64,000 nucleotides of DNA from Indioceanicola sp046045995 (lineage in GTDB: Bacteria; Pseudomonadota; Alphaproteobacteria; Azospirillales; Azospirillaceae): NCBI GenBank assembly GCA_046045995.1, contig JBJOKR010000003.1, forward strand, positions 1-64,000, read 5' to 3'. Positions 33,318-41,722 of this stretch are shown here, in pieces. A model generated the notes under the pieces. It did not search any database and was not told the origin of the DNA. It worked only from the letters and a program-made list of their open reading frames with translations. The position numbers and the translations under genes were made by a program. Within the stretch, counting starts at the first letter, position 1. Every line of letters begins with the position of its first letter.

Positions 33318-33362
33318 GCTGACCGCTCACGTCTGTTCCGTCATTCCGGGGATACCCGTTCC

Positions 33363-35252
33363 ATGGCCTTTGTCGAGGCATTGCAGACCCTTCCCCTGGA
33401 CCCCGCCCGCCGGGCGGAGCTGGAGCACCGGGCCGGATCCCGCTGGCCGGCGGCGCTGGCCGCCTTCCGCGCGCTGTATGCGGGCCACCCCGACCTGCCA
33501 GGGTGGGAGCGGCGGCTGGCCGGGCGGTTGGCCGCGGCGGCCCTGGACCGGGCGGACGACCTTTGCGCCCTGGACCGGGCGCGGGAGGCGGCGCCCGACT
33601 GGTTCCAGCAGCCGGGCATGGTCGGCTACAGCTTCTATGTGGACCGCTTCGCCGGCACGCTGCGCGGCCTGGCCGACCGCATCCCCTATCTGAAGGAGCT
33701 GGGGGTGCGCTGGCTGCACCCCCTGCCCCTGCTGAAGCCGCGGCCGGGGGATAGTGACGGCGGCTTCGCCGTGGCCGATTTCCGGGCGGTGGACCCGGCG
33801 CTGGGCAGCATGGACGATCTGCGCGATCTGGCCGCGGCCCTGCGGGCGGAGGGGATCAGCCTGTGCCTGGATGTGGTGTGCAACCACACCGCCGCCGAAC
33901 ACCCCTGGGCGGAGGCGGCAAAGGCGGGCCATCCGGCCTATCGCGACTATTACCACATCCTGCCCGACCGGGCGGTGGTGGAGGCGTGGGAACGGGACCT
34001 TGATCAGGTCTTCCCCGTCACCGCCCCCGGCAATTTCACGGTAGAGCCCGCCCTGGGCGGATGGGTCTGGACCACCTTCTATCCCTTCCAATGGGATCTG
34101 AACTACGCCAATCCGGCCGTGTTCGTGGAGATGCCGGACGTGCTGCTGTTCCTGGCGAACCAGGGGGCGGAGGCGTTCCGCCTGGACAGCATTCCCTTCC
34201 TGTGGAAGCGGCCGGGCACCGATTGCCGCGGCTTGCCGGAGACACACACCGTCGTCCGCGCCTGGCGCGCCGCCCTGGCCATCGTCGCCCCGGCCGTGGC
34301 GTTGAAGGCGGAGGCGATCGTGGGGCTGGAGCAGGTGCTGCCCTTCTTCGGCACGGGTGGGGAGCCGGAATGCCACATCGCCTATAACAACGCGGCCATG
34401 GCCGGGCTGTGGGCGGCCCTGTCCCTGGGCGATGCGGGGCCCCTGGCCCGCATCCTGGACCAGGCGGCGGGGCGACCGGCGGGGGCGCAGTGGCTGACAT
34501 ATCTGCGCTGCCATGACGACATCATCTGGGACGCCCTGGCGGGGGAACTGCCCGCGGCGGCCCGGCGGCAGGTTTCCGCCCATTATGCCGGGGCCGCGGC
34601 CACAGCGGCGGGCCCCGTCCCCTTCCCCGCCCATGGCCGCGCCTTCCAGCCCCTGGCCGAAGGGGTGGCCAGCACCAACGGGATGACGGCATCCCTGCTG
34701 GGCCTGCCGCCCGGGGCGTCCGCGTCCGCCGATCAGGCGGATGTGCTGGCCCGCCATGCCCTGCTGCATGGCATCCTGCTGGCCCTGGACGGTATCCCGA
34801 CCCTGTACATGGGGGATGAGCTGGCCCTGCGGAACGATGAAGGCTATGCCGCCGACCCTGCCCGCGCGGCGGAGGGGCGGTGGCTGCACCGGCCGGTGAT
34901 GGATGCCGATGCCTTGTCCCGCCGCGATGATCCAGCGACGGTGGCGGGGGCGGCCTTCGCCGCCGTTACCCGCCTGATCGCCTTGCGGGCGGGCGAACCG
35001 GCCCTGCACGGCGCCCATCCGGCCCGCCCTTTCGATACAGGACACAAGGGTGTCCTGGGCTTCGTCCGCGGGCAGCCGGGTGGGCGGATGCTGGCCTGCA
35101 TCGCCAACCTGACCGGCGGGCCGCTGACCGGCATCCGCCTTCCCCGCGGCTGGACGGGACCCTTGCCGGACCGGATCGGCGGCGCGATGGTAGCGGGGGA
35201 TGATACGGCCCTGGCACCCTGGCAGGTGCTGTGGCTGGTGCGGGAGGGGTAA
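33363..35252 (+). CDS. Amylosucrase / sucrose hydrolase (GH13)
   Basis: The 629-residue enzyme has the GH13 amylosucrase layout. A helical N-terminal domain (1-85) precedes the barrel, which starts at YSFYVDRFAG and continues with LKPRPGDSDGGFAVADF and DVVCNHTAAEHPW. The nucleophile Asp is in FRLDSIPFLWKRPG (about residue 275), the acid/base Glu in KAEAIVG (about 317) and the stabilising Asp in RCHDDI (about 385). These positions parallel Neisseria amylosucrase. It splits sucrose to a glucosyl unit, making alpha-glucan or glucose, and fructose. The ROK kinase starts two bases after its stop. Amylosucrase and sucrose hydrolase cannot be told apart here. A terminator precedes it, so its own promoter may exist. 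Confidence 0.86.
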   Translation: MAFVEALQTLPLDPARRAELEHRAGSRWPAALAAFRALYAGHPDLPGWERRLAGRLAAAALDRADDLCALDRAREAAPDWFQQPGMVGYSFYVDRFAGTLRGLADRIPYLKELGVRWLHPLPLLKPRPGDSDGGFAVADFRAVDPALGSMDDLRDLAAALRAEGISLCLDVVCNHTAAEHPWAEAAKAGHPAYRDYYHILPDRAVVEAWERDLDQVFPVTAPGNFTVEPALGGWVWTTFYPFQWDLNYANPAVFVEMPDVLLFLANQGAEAFRLDSIPFLWKRPGTDCRGLPETHTVVRAWRAALAIVAPAVALKAEAIVGLEQVLPFFGTGGEPECHIAYNNAAMAGLWAALSLGDAGPLARILDQAAGRPAGAQWLTYLRCHDDIIWDALAGELPAAARRQVSAHYAGAAATAAGPVPFPAHGRAFQPLAEGVASTNGMTASLLGLPPGASASADQADVLARHALLHGILLALDGIPTLYMGDELALRNDEGYAADPARAAEGRWLHRPVMDADALSRRDDPATVAGAAFAAVTRLIALRAGEPALHGAHPARPFDTGHKGVLGFVRGQPGGRMLACIANLTGGPLTGIRLPRGWTGPLPDRIGGAMVAGDDTALAPWQVLWLVREG

Positions 35253-35254
35253 GC

Positions 35255-36145
35255 ATGCGTGTCGCAGGGGTGGAGATCGGGGGAACCAAGGTCCTGGTGG
35301 CGACCGGCAGCGGGCCGGATGACCTGACGGAACCGGTGCGCATCCCCACCACCACACCGGGGCAGACGATGGCCGCGGTCCTGGCCGCCCTGCGCGACCA
35401 GATCGCCCTGCACGGGCCCATTGCCGCGGTGGGGGTGGCCAGCTTCGGCCCCCTGGTGCTGGACCGGGGGGCGGCGGATCACGGCCACATCGCCGCCACG
35501 CCGAAACCGGGGTGGAGCGGGGCGGACATCGTCGGCCCCATCGCCGCGGCAATCGGCGTTCCGGTGGTGCTGGACACGGATGTGAACGGGGCCGCCCTGG
35601 GCGAAGGACGCTGGGGGGCGGCACGCGGGCTGGATGACCATGCCTATGTCACCGTCGGCACCGGCATCGGCGTGGGGTTGGTGATCCATGGCCGCCCGGT
35701 CCATGGGTTGATGCATCCGGAGGCGGGGCATCTGGCTGTCCGGCGCGACCCCGCGCGGGACCCCTTCCCCGGCATCTGCCCCTTCCACGGTGATTGCCTG
35801 GAGGGGCTGGCCAGCGGCCCCGCCATCCGCGCCCGCATGGGCCGCCCGGCGGAGGAGATTGCGGAGGACGATCCCGTCTGGACCCTGATCGCCGATTACC
35901 TGGGCCAGCTTTGCGCCACCCTGCTGCTGACCACGGCACCCCGGCGGATCGTCATCGGCGGCGGGGTCGGCGGGCGGGCCCATCTGCTGCCCCTGGTGCG
36001 GCGGGCGACGGTGGAGAGGCTGGGCGGATACCTGCGCGTTCCCGCCCTGTCCGACCCGGACAACCTGATCGTGCCGCCGGCCCTGGGTGACCGGGCGGGT
36101 GTGCTGGGTGCCGTCTGCCTGGCCCTGTCCGCCGCCGCCGGATAA
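35255..36145 (+). CDS. ROK-family fructokinase
   Basis: The 296-residue protein is a ROK sugar kinase. It has the phosphate loop GVEIGGTKVL at the N-terminus and the catalytic TDVNGAALGE near residue 108. VTVGTGIGVGLVIHG follows. The zinc/ROK signature HPEAGHLAVRR with ICPFHGDCLEGLASGPA is in the form seen in bacterial fructokinases (GmuE/ScrK type). It should phosphorylate the fructose released by the adjacent amylosucrase. The ATG at 35255 comes two bases after that gene's stop, with GGAGGGG inside its last codons, so the two are translationally linked. It ends three bases from the convergent GGDEF/EAL gene. Confidence 0.88.
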   Translation: MRVAGVEIGGTKVLVATGSGPDDLTEPVRIPTTTPGQTMAAVLAALRDQIALHGPIAAVGVASFGPLVLDRGAADHGHIAATPKPGWSGADIVGPIAAAIGVPVVLDTDVNGAALGEGRWGAARGLDDHAYVTVGTGIGVGLVIHGRPVHGLMHPEAGHLAVRRDPARDPFPGICPFHGDCLEGLASGPAIRARMGRPAEEIAEDDPVWTLIADYLGQLCATLLLTTAPRRIVIGGGVGGRAHLLPLVRRATVERLGGYLRVPALSDPDNLIVPPALGDRAGVLGAVCLALSAAAG

Positions 36146-36148
36146 ACC

Positions 36149-38140
36149 TCAGCCAGGGGCCAGTTCCTGTTCCGGCACCGGGCGGCGGAACAGGTAGCCC
36201 TGGGCCAGGTCGCAGCCCAGGCCGGACAGCAGGTCCCGCTGGGCCGGTGTCTCCACCCCTTCGGCCACCACGTTCAGGCGCATGCCGCGGGCCAGGGCCA
36301 GCACCGCTTCCACCATCGGGCGGGTCGTCCCTTCATCCAGGCCGATGACGAAGGACCGGTCCAGCTTCAGCGTGGCGAAGGGCAGGCGGTGCAGCTGGGC
36401 CAGGCTGGAATAGCCGGTGCCGAAATCATCCATGGACAGGGTGGCACCCAGATCCGCCAGTTCCTTCAAGGTGGCGATGGCCCGCGCCTCATCCCCGATC
36501 ATCAGGCTTTCGGTCACTTCCAGCTTGATCCGGCCGGGCCCGGCGATGGCGACGGCCCGTTCCACCGCCCGGCGCAGCAGATCCGGCCGGGCCAGCTGCC
36601 GGGCGGAGACATTGACGGACATGAAGGCGGGCGGGGCGCCGGCGGGGGCATGGGCGTCCAGGCGGACCAGGGCGGATGCCGCCTCCTCCAGCGCCCAGGC
36701 CCCGATTTCCACGATCTGGCCCGTTTCCTCCGTGATGGGGATGAACTGGCCGGGCGGGATCAGGCCGCGGGCCGGGTGCTGCCAGCGGATCAGCGCCTCA
36801 TACCCCGCCACCTGCCCACCCGGCAGGGCGACGATCGGCTGATAGAACAGGCGGAACTGCCCCCCTGCCAGGGCCACGCGCAGGTCCGCCTCCAGCGCCA
36901 CCCGCTGTTCTATCCGCGCCCGGACGGATGGATCGAAGGCGACCAGTTGGGCCCGACCCTGGGCCTTCGCCTGGTGCAGGGCCGTATCCGCATCGCGCAG
37001 CAGATCACCCGGCCCCGCCCCCGCCGTCACGGCGACCGTGCCCATGCTGATGGTGACGGCGAAGCTGCGCCCGTCATGGCTGTAGCCGCCGCACAGCCGG
37101 TCCCGCAGGTCGGCGGGTGACAGGGGTGACCCGGGCGGCAGGATCACCGCGAATTCATCGGCCCCCAGGCGCACCGGCGGGGTGCCGCCGGCCAGCACCG
37201 TTTCCAGACGGGCCGCCAGTTCGCCCAGCAGACGGTCGCCCGCTTCCGGCCCCAGGCTGTCGTTGAAGGTGCCGAACCCGTCCACATCCAGCACGGCCAG
37301 CGTGCTGCCGACGGGGCAGAGGTGCCGGCTGCCCAGCTGGTCCAGCAGGGCAAGGCGGCTGCCCAGGCCGGTCAGGGTATCGGTATAGGCGGCGCGGTGC
37401 AGCGCCTCCTGCGCGGCCCGCCGTTCCGCCACCTCCGCCGTCAGGCGGATGTTCAGGTCGACGGTTTCCGCTGCCAGGCGGGCCGCTTCCCGGCTGGCGC
37501 CGATCTGGCCCAGCAGCAGCGACCGGCCCCGCGCCACCGCCAGGGACAGGATCGCCGTCACCGCCGCGATGGTCACGAGCTTGTCCACCTCCGCCCCGAT
37601 CAGGACGGTGGCGGAGGTCATGTAGGTGATGTAGTCGCGGGTCAGCGGGGTGCCGCCATCGGCCACCACGGCATAGGCGGCCAGCCCCGACCAGCCGATG
37701 ATCGCCGCGACACCCGCCGCCACCACATACCCTACCTCCAGCCGCAGGGTCCGGAGTGCGATGAAGATGAAGGCATACAGCAGCGTGGGCGCCTTCAGAT
37801 AGAAGGCCGGGGGCTGCCCGTATTGCAGGTGGAAGCTCCAGATCAGGCCGAACAGCACGGCCATGTCGGCAATGACTGACAGGTGCAGGGCCACCGGCCC
37901 CAGCCGATCCCCCAACGCCAAGGCCAGACGCAGCAGGCTGATCACCAGATAGGCCGACAGGGCCACCGGCACCGGGGCCAGGGTGGACGCCTGCATCGTC
38001 GCGAAGGTCATGGGCGCTGTGAAATACAGCGCCCCGAACAGGGCAATGATGCCCAGTTGCACGCAACTGACCAGGATCTCCGCCCGCCGCTGATGGGCCC
38101 GCAGCAGCCCGTCCATCGCCAGGTCCGTCGTCCCGTCCAT
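36149..38140 (-). CDS. Membrane GGDEF/EAL c-di-GMP protein with degenerate GADEF
   Basis: The 663-residue protein has about six transmembrane segments (residues 25-215). A coiled linker, a GGDEF domain (about 245-400) and an EAL domain (about 420-655) follow. The GGDEF signature reads RLGADEFAVI, an Ala replacing the second Gly, so cyclase activity is doubtful. The EAL domain retains GYEALIRWQHP, the DDFGTGYSSL loop, KLDRSF and AEGVETPAQRD, so phosphodiesterase activity is likely. The likely role is lowering c-di-GMP in response to a membrane signal, influencing motility or the pilus-like system. It converges on the fructokinase gene and lies downstream of the ATP-grasp gene with a 129-bp gap. 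Confidence 0.88.
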   Translation of the reverse strand: MDGTTDLAMDGLLRAHQRRAEILVSCVQLGIIALFGALYFTAPMTFATMQASTLAPVPVALSAYLVISLLRLALALGDRLGPVALHLSVIADMAVLFGLIWSFHLQYGQPPAFYLKAPTLLYAFIFIALRTLRLEVGYVVAAGVAAIIGWSGLAAYAVVADGGTPLTRDYITYMTSATVLIGAEVDKLVTIAAVTAILSLAVARGRSLLLGQIGASREAARLAAETVDLNIRLTAEVAERRAAQEALHRAAYTDTLTGLGSRLALLDQLGSRHLCPVGSTLAVLDVDGFGTFNDSLGPEAGDRLLGELAARLETVLAGGTPPVRLGADEFAVILPPGSPLSPADLRDRLCGGYSHDGRSFAVTISMGTVAVTAGAGPGDLLRDADTALHQAKAQGRAQLVAFDPSVRARIEQRVALEADLRVALAGGQFRLFYQPIVALPGGQVAGYEALIRWQHPARGLIPPGQFIPITEETGQIVEIGAWALEEAASALVRLDAHAPAGAPPAFMSVNVSARQLARPDLLRRAVERAVAIAGPGRIKLEVTESLMIGDEARAIATLKELADLGATLSMDDFGTGYSSLAQLHRLPFATLKLDRSFVIGLDEGTTRPMVEAVLALARGMRLNVVAEGVETPAQRDLLSGLGCDLAQGYLFRRPVPEQELAPG

Positions 38141-38269
38141 GCGGGCATCCGCTGCGGCGGGGGCGTCGGTCGGACCTGGGGCAGGCCGGGGGGTGTGGTC
38201 GCGGGGGCAGCAGCGCCGGGTGGGGTCATCGAAGGATGCTCAATGGGTCGGGCTTCACCGGGTCGGGCA

Positions 38270-39484
38270 TCACTGGGTCGGCGGGTACAGGCGGGTCAGG
38301 TGGCTTTCCCGGCGGGACATGGCCCAGACATCCCGCCAGGCCAGCGGCCGATGCCCCCGATCCCGGTTGGCGGCCCCGATGCGCCACAGCAGGCGGTACT
38401 GGCCCATGATGTCGGCCCAGGCCCGCCGCAGGGTCATGGACCGGTCCCAGACATGGGTCATCTCCGCCCCTGCCCCGTTCAGTTCCAGGATGGTGAATCC
38501 GGTCCCCGCCTGAAGATCGTCCATGCTGGTGAAGCGGACGTCGAAGCGGCCGAAATGGAAGCCCGGGATCCCCCGCGCCACCGCATCGAAGGCCTGTTCC
38601 ATGGCCGGGGTGACATGCCGCGTGCCGTCACGGAAAATTGCGCCCTTGCTGTGGCTGCCCGAAAAGGCAAGGCGCACGGGTTCGCCTGCCCGGGGCACAA
38701 GGTCCAGCCGGGCGGCATGGCGGGGTAGATACAGGTGCGGCAGCCGCCCCGCCCGTGGATCGGCCAGGATCAGGTCCCGCAGGGTGGACCGGCCGTCGCC
38801 GATCACATGGGGGAAGTATTTCAGGGTCAGGGACAGGATGCGCCCCCGCTCCGCCCCCGGTTCGCGCACGTAGAAGACCCCGGCCTCCGCCTCCAGCCCG
38901 ACATAGCGCTGCAGGATCAGCCGCGCCCCGACAGGGAACCCGTCCAGATAGGCCCGCAGATCCCCCGGCCCGCGGATCAGCCGCACGCCTGCCCCGCGGC
39001 AGCCCAGATCGGGCTTGGCCACCACCGGATAGAACAGCCCGGCGGCCCGCATCGCCGCTTCCGCCGTGGCCAGGTCCGCTTCCGTGTCCGCGGCCATACC
39101 TTCCGCCGCCTGCCCCCGGTCCAGAGTGGTGAAGGGGGCAAGGCGGTCGGGGGCTGCGCGGGCCAGAAGGGACAGGATGGTGGATTTCTCCTCCCCATGG
39201 AAACCGCCGCCGGGCAGGCCGGGATTGGCCACGGTGGGCAGGGTGCTGCCCCGGTGGCGCAGCATCAGCCACAGCACATACAGCGCCACGGGCCCGTAGA
39301 AGGCGGGCATGGACCAGAATTCGAAGAAGCTGAGCGGCGGCCCGTCCTGATCCAGGGGCGGCATCCCGGCATGGGGTACCGGCCATACGGCGCTGTCCCC
39401 TGGTTGGTCTACCCCGCTGCCGGGGCTTGGCCGCCCCTCGGACTCGGCGACGTCAACGGGCCGCAGCAGGGCAAGGGTGCTCAT
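38270..39484 (-). CDS. ATP-grasp domain protein (sugar-transfer-associated type)
   Basis: The 404-residue protein has an N-terminal hydrophobic stretch (FYGPVALYVLWLMLRHRGS, about 70-90). An ATP-grasp fold follows. FYPVVAKPDLGCRGAGVRLI marks the first nucleotide-binding strand and loop, then LILQRYVGLEAEAGVFYVRE. FHFGRFDVRFTSMDD and FTILELNGAGAEMTHVWD form the Mg-binding end (ELNG). The best family match is the sugar-transfer-associated ATP-grasp group, which forms acyl-amine or peptide bonds. Its ATG overlaps the stop of the DedA gene as ATGA at 39481-39484, so translation is coupled. The substrate is unknown. Confidence 0.72.
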   Translation of the reverse strand: MSTLALLRPVDVAESEGRPSPGSGVDQPGDSAVWPVPHAGMPPLDQDGPPLSFFEFWSMPAFYGPVALYVLWLMLRHRGSTLPTVANPGLPGGGFHGEEKSTILSLLARAAPDRLAPFTTLDRGQAAEGMAADTEADLATAEAAMRAAGLFYPVVAKPDLGCRGAGVRLIRGPGDLRAYLDGFPVGARLILQRYVGLEAEAGVFYVREPGAERGRILSLTLKYFPHVIGDGRSTLRDLILADPRAGRLPHLYLPRHAARLDLVPRAGEPVRLAFSGSHSKGAIFRDGTRHVTPAMEQAFDAVARGIPGFHFGRFDVRFTSMDDLQAGTGFTILELNGAGAEMTHVWDRSMTLRRAWADIMGQYRLLWRIGAANRDRGHRPLAWRDVWAMSRRESHLTRLYPPTQ

Positions 39485-40125
39485 CGGGCGATCTCCCGGG
39501 CCGTGGTGGGGGCCGTGGTGGGAAGCAGGGGCTTGCGCCGGCGCAGCAGCAGCGGGGCGATGGTGACGATACCGGCGGCCACGCCCAGGACCAGGGCGGG
39601 CGGCACGCCCAGCCAGTCGGCCAGCCCGTCGCCAGCCAGGACGGCCAGCCACAGCAGGCTTCCCGTCCAGATGGTCACCGCCAGCACCACCAGCAGGGTG
39701 AAGGGCAGGAACGGCACCCGCAGCAAGCCTGCCGCGGTATAGGTCACCAGCCGCAGCCCCGGCACGACACGGGCCAGCAGCACCGCCCCCACCAGCCGGT
39801 CGCGCAAGACCCGCCGCGCGGCGTCGATCCGGGGGGCCAGGTGCGGTGCCTCCAGCACCCGGTGGCGCAGCCAGCGCACCCGCAGCATCCCCGCCCCCAG
39901 GGCATACAGGCCCAGGTCACCCAGGGCGATGCCGAAGGCGACCGCGGCGAAGGCGGTGGGCCAGCCCAGGACACCGTGCAGGACCAGGGCCGCTGCGGCG
40001 GCGATGGCCACATCCTCCAGCACGAAGGTGGTGACGATCAGGGCGGCGATGATGACCCAGGGCTCCGCCATGCCGGACAAGGCGGCATCGTACAGGCCGG
40101 ACAGGGCGCTCCAGGCTTCGGTCAT
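39481..40125 (-). CDS. DedA-family membrane protein
   Basis: The 214-residue protein has five or six hydrophobic segments. It has the DedA-like pair ALGDLGLYALGAG (about residue 65) and LARVVPGLRLVTYTAAGL (about 110), where the acidic and Arg residues are characteristic. DedA proteins act as membrane transporters or flippases, for example of lipid carriers such as undecaprenyl phosphate. The ATG at 40125 has GGAGG upstream. It is translationally coupled to the ATP-grasp gene and lies 27 bp after the TTC38 gene on the same strand, so the three may form one operon. Confidence 0.78.
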   Translation of the reverse strand: MTEAWSALSGLYDAALSGMAEPWVIIAALIVTTFVLEDVAIAAAAALVLHGVLGWPTAFAAVAFGIALGDLGLYALGAGMLRVRWLRHRVLEAPHLAPRIDAARRVLRDRLVGAVLLARVVPGLRLVTYTAAGLLRVPFLPFTLLVVLAVTIWTGSLLWLAVLAGDGLADWLGVPPALVLGVAAGIVTIAPLLLRRRKPLLPTTAPTTAREIAR

Positions 40126-40152
40126 CGGTGGCCCCTCCCCCTCCCCATCCGT

Positions 40153-41451
40153 TCAGGTGCCGCCCAGGGCGTGGACCGCCGGGACGGCCGGGGTAGCGGA
40201 TCGGTAGCCGAAGACCCGCCGCCCCTCCTCCCCCGCTGCGCGGTAGACGGCATGGCGGTGCAGTTGCTGGAACCAGTCCTGCTGGGCGGTGCTGCCCCCC
40301 AGCAGGGGAAGGCGGGGCAGGATGGACCCGATGGCCGTGGCGGCTGTCCAGCGCTGGGCGGCATGGGCGGCCAGCGCCCGGGCGGCGGGCAGGGCCACCT
40401 GGCGCCACAGGCGGGGCAGGTCGATTCCGGCCATGTCCTCCATCATCGCCGCCACCGCCTCCACCCGGCCGGCGCGGGCCAGGGCGTACAGGGTGTGCAG
40501 GTCGTGGAAGGCGTTCAGCCGGTCATGGATGCGCGGGGCGACATGGTCGGCCACATCCTGCCAGCGGTCGCCCACATCCACCCCCCGCAGCTCCAGCCGG
40601 GCCAGCAGGGAAACGGCGTTGACCTGATCCTGGACATAGGTCTTGCGAACACCCCAGACACGGGTATCGAACAGGGCGATGGCCCCCGCCGCATCACCCA
40701 GGGAAAGGCGGAACAGGGCCGTATGCCACCAGTTATGGGTGTACATGAAGCTGGAACAGCGGTCCCAGCGGGGGGACATGGATTCCAGGAAGGCCAGGCC
40801 ATCCGCCGCCTGCCCCCGTGCCTCCCGCACATGGGCCACGGCATGCTGGGCCCAGGGGTCATCGGCATTCATGGAAACGGCCTTCATCCCCGCCGCCTCC
40901 GCCCCCGCCAGATCGCCGGCCTGTTCCAGGGCGAAGGCATGCAGGCCCCAGGCGAAGCCGCTGCCTGGGTTCCACCCCACGGCCGCGGTTGTCAGGTCTC
41001 GCATGCCGCTGCGGTCACCCCGGTTCAACTGGTGGATCTGGGCGATCTTCAGGTTCAGCAGGTCCCGCGGCCAGTCCCGCGCGATCTCCAGATGCAGGGT
41101 CAGGGCCCGCCCGTCATCCCGGCTGTGCCAAGCATCCAGGGCGGCGATCAGCATCCGCTCCCGGTCGGTGGCCCCGACCGCCGTCTCCCGCGCCGCCGCC
41201 AGCCAGGGAGCGGCACGATCCAGCCCCTCCCCCGTCTGCAGGAACAGATAGAGCGCGCCGGTCAGGGCCTGGGCCAGGGCGCAAGTCCGGTCCGCCTCCG
41301 CCGCCGCCACGATCACGGCCGCCCGCTGTCCGTGGCTCAGCAGTTCGGTGGTGAAGGTTTCAACCGCCTCGACCGTGCTCCGGCTGTTTGTGGTGATCGC
41401 ATATCCGGCGGCATCGGTCAGCATCGCGTTGGGGTCCGTTCGACAGGCCAT
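40153..41451 (-). CDS. TTC38-like tetratricopeptide protein
   Basis: The 432-residue, helix-rich protein resembles the TTC38 (TPR 38) family. Seen are ALHAFALEQAGDLAGAEAAG, DPWAQHAVAHVREARGQAAD and THNWWHTALFRLSLGD, the WAQHAVAHV and HNWWH blocks being the family hallmark. No signal peptide is present. The family is conserved from bacteria to human and its function is not established. The ATG at 41451 has AGGGAG seven bases upstream. It is divergent from the LysR gene and probably transcribed with the DedA and ATP-grasp genes 27 bp downstream. Confidence 0.75.
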   Translation of the reverse strand: MACRTDPNAMLTDAAGYAITTNSRSTVEAVETFTTELLSHGQRAAVIVAAAEADRTCALAQALTGALYLFLQTGEGLDRAAPWLAAARETAVGATDRERMLIAALDAWHSRDDGRALTLHLEIARDWPRDLLNLKIAQIHQLNRGDRSGMRDLTTAAVGWNPGSGFAWGLHAFALEQAGDLAGAEAAGMKAVSMNADDPWAQHAVAHVREARGQAADGLAFLESMSPRWDRCSSFMYTHNWWHTALFRLSLGDAAGAIALFDTRVWGVRKTYVQDQVNAVSLLARLELRGVDVGDRWQDVADHVAPRIHDRLNAFHDLHTLYALARAGRVEAVAAMMEDMAGIDLPRLWRQVALPAARALAAHAAQRWTAATAIGSILPRLPLLGGSTAQQDWFQQLHRHAVYRAAGEEGRRVFGYRSATPAVPAVHALGGT

Positions 41452-41722
41452 GGTTTTGCTCCCTGCCAGACTGGCCCGGCCCGCATGGGGGCCACCAATC
41501 CCGATACGCCATGGTTTCGATGCCCGGGCGCTATCATCCCAACCCTCATCCCAACCCTCGTCCGGACGATCACCCTGGCCTTCATTTCACCTGACGGGGT
41601 AGGCCCCCAGGCACCATTGGACGTCGGATGCTTCCACCCGCCGCGGGGCAATTGCTTGCGGCACTGCGGCAAGCTCGATAAAGTCCATGCCGTCAAGGAG
41701 ATGACAGACCGGGGCGACATGG
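41452..41722. promoter_or_regulatory. Divergent promoter region, TTC38 and LysR genes
   Basis: No gene lies here. TCATCCCAACCC occurs in tandem at 41534-41545 and 41546-41557. LysR regulators usually bind such divergent regions, but I cannot place a T-N11-A site with confidence. Confidence 0.35.

Noticed and set aside
41616..41629. ATTGGACGTCGGAT, a possible fourth parS-like site
   Set aside because: Only 12 of 14 bases match and the palindrome is broken; it is far from parAB.
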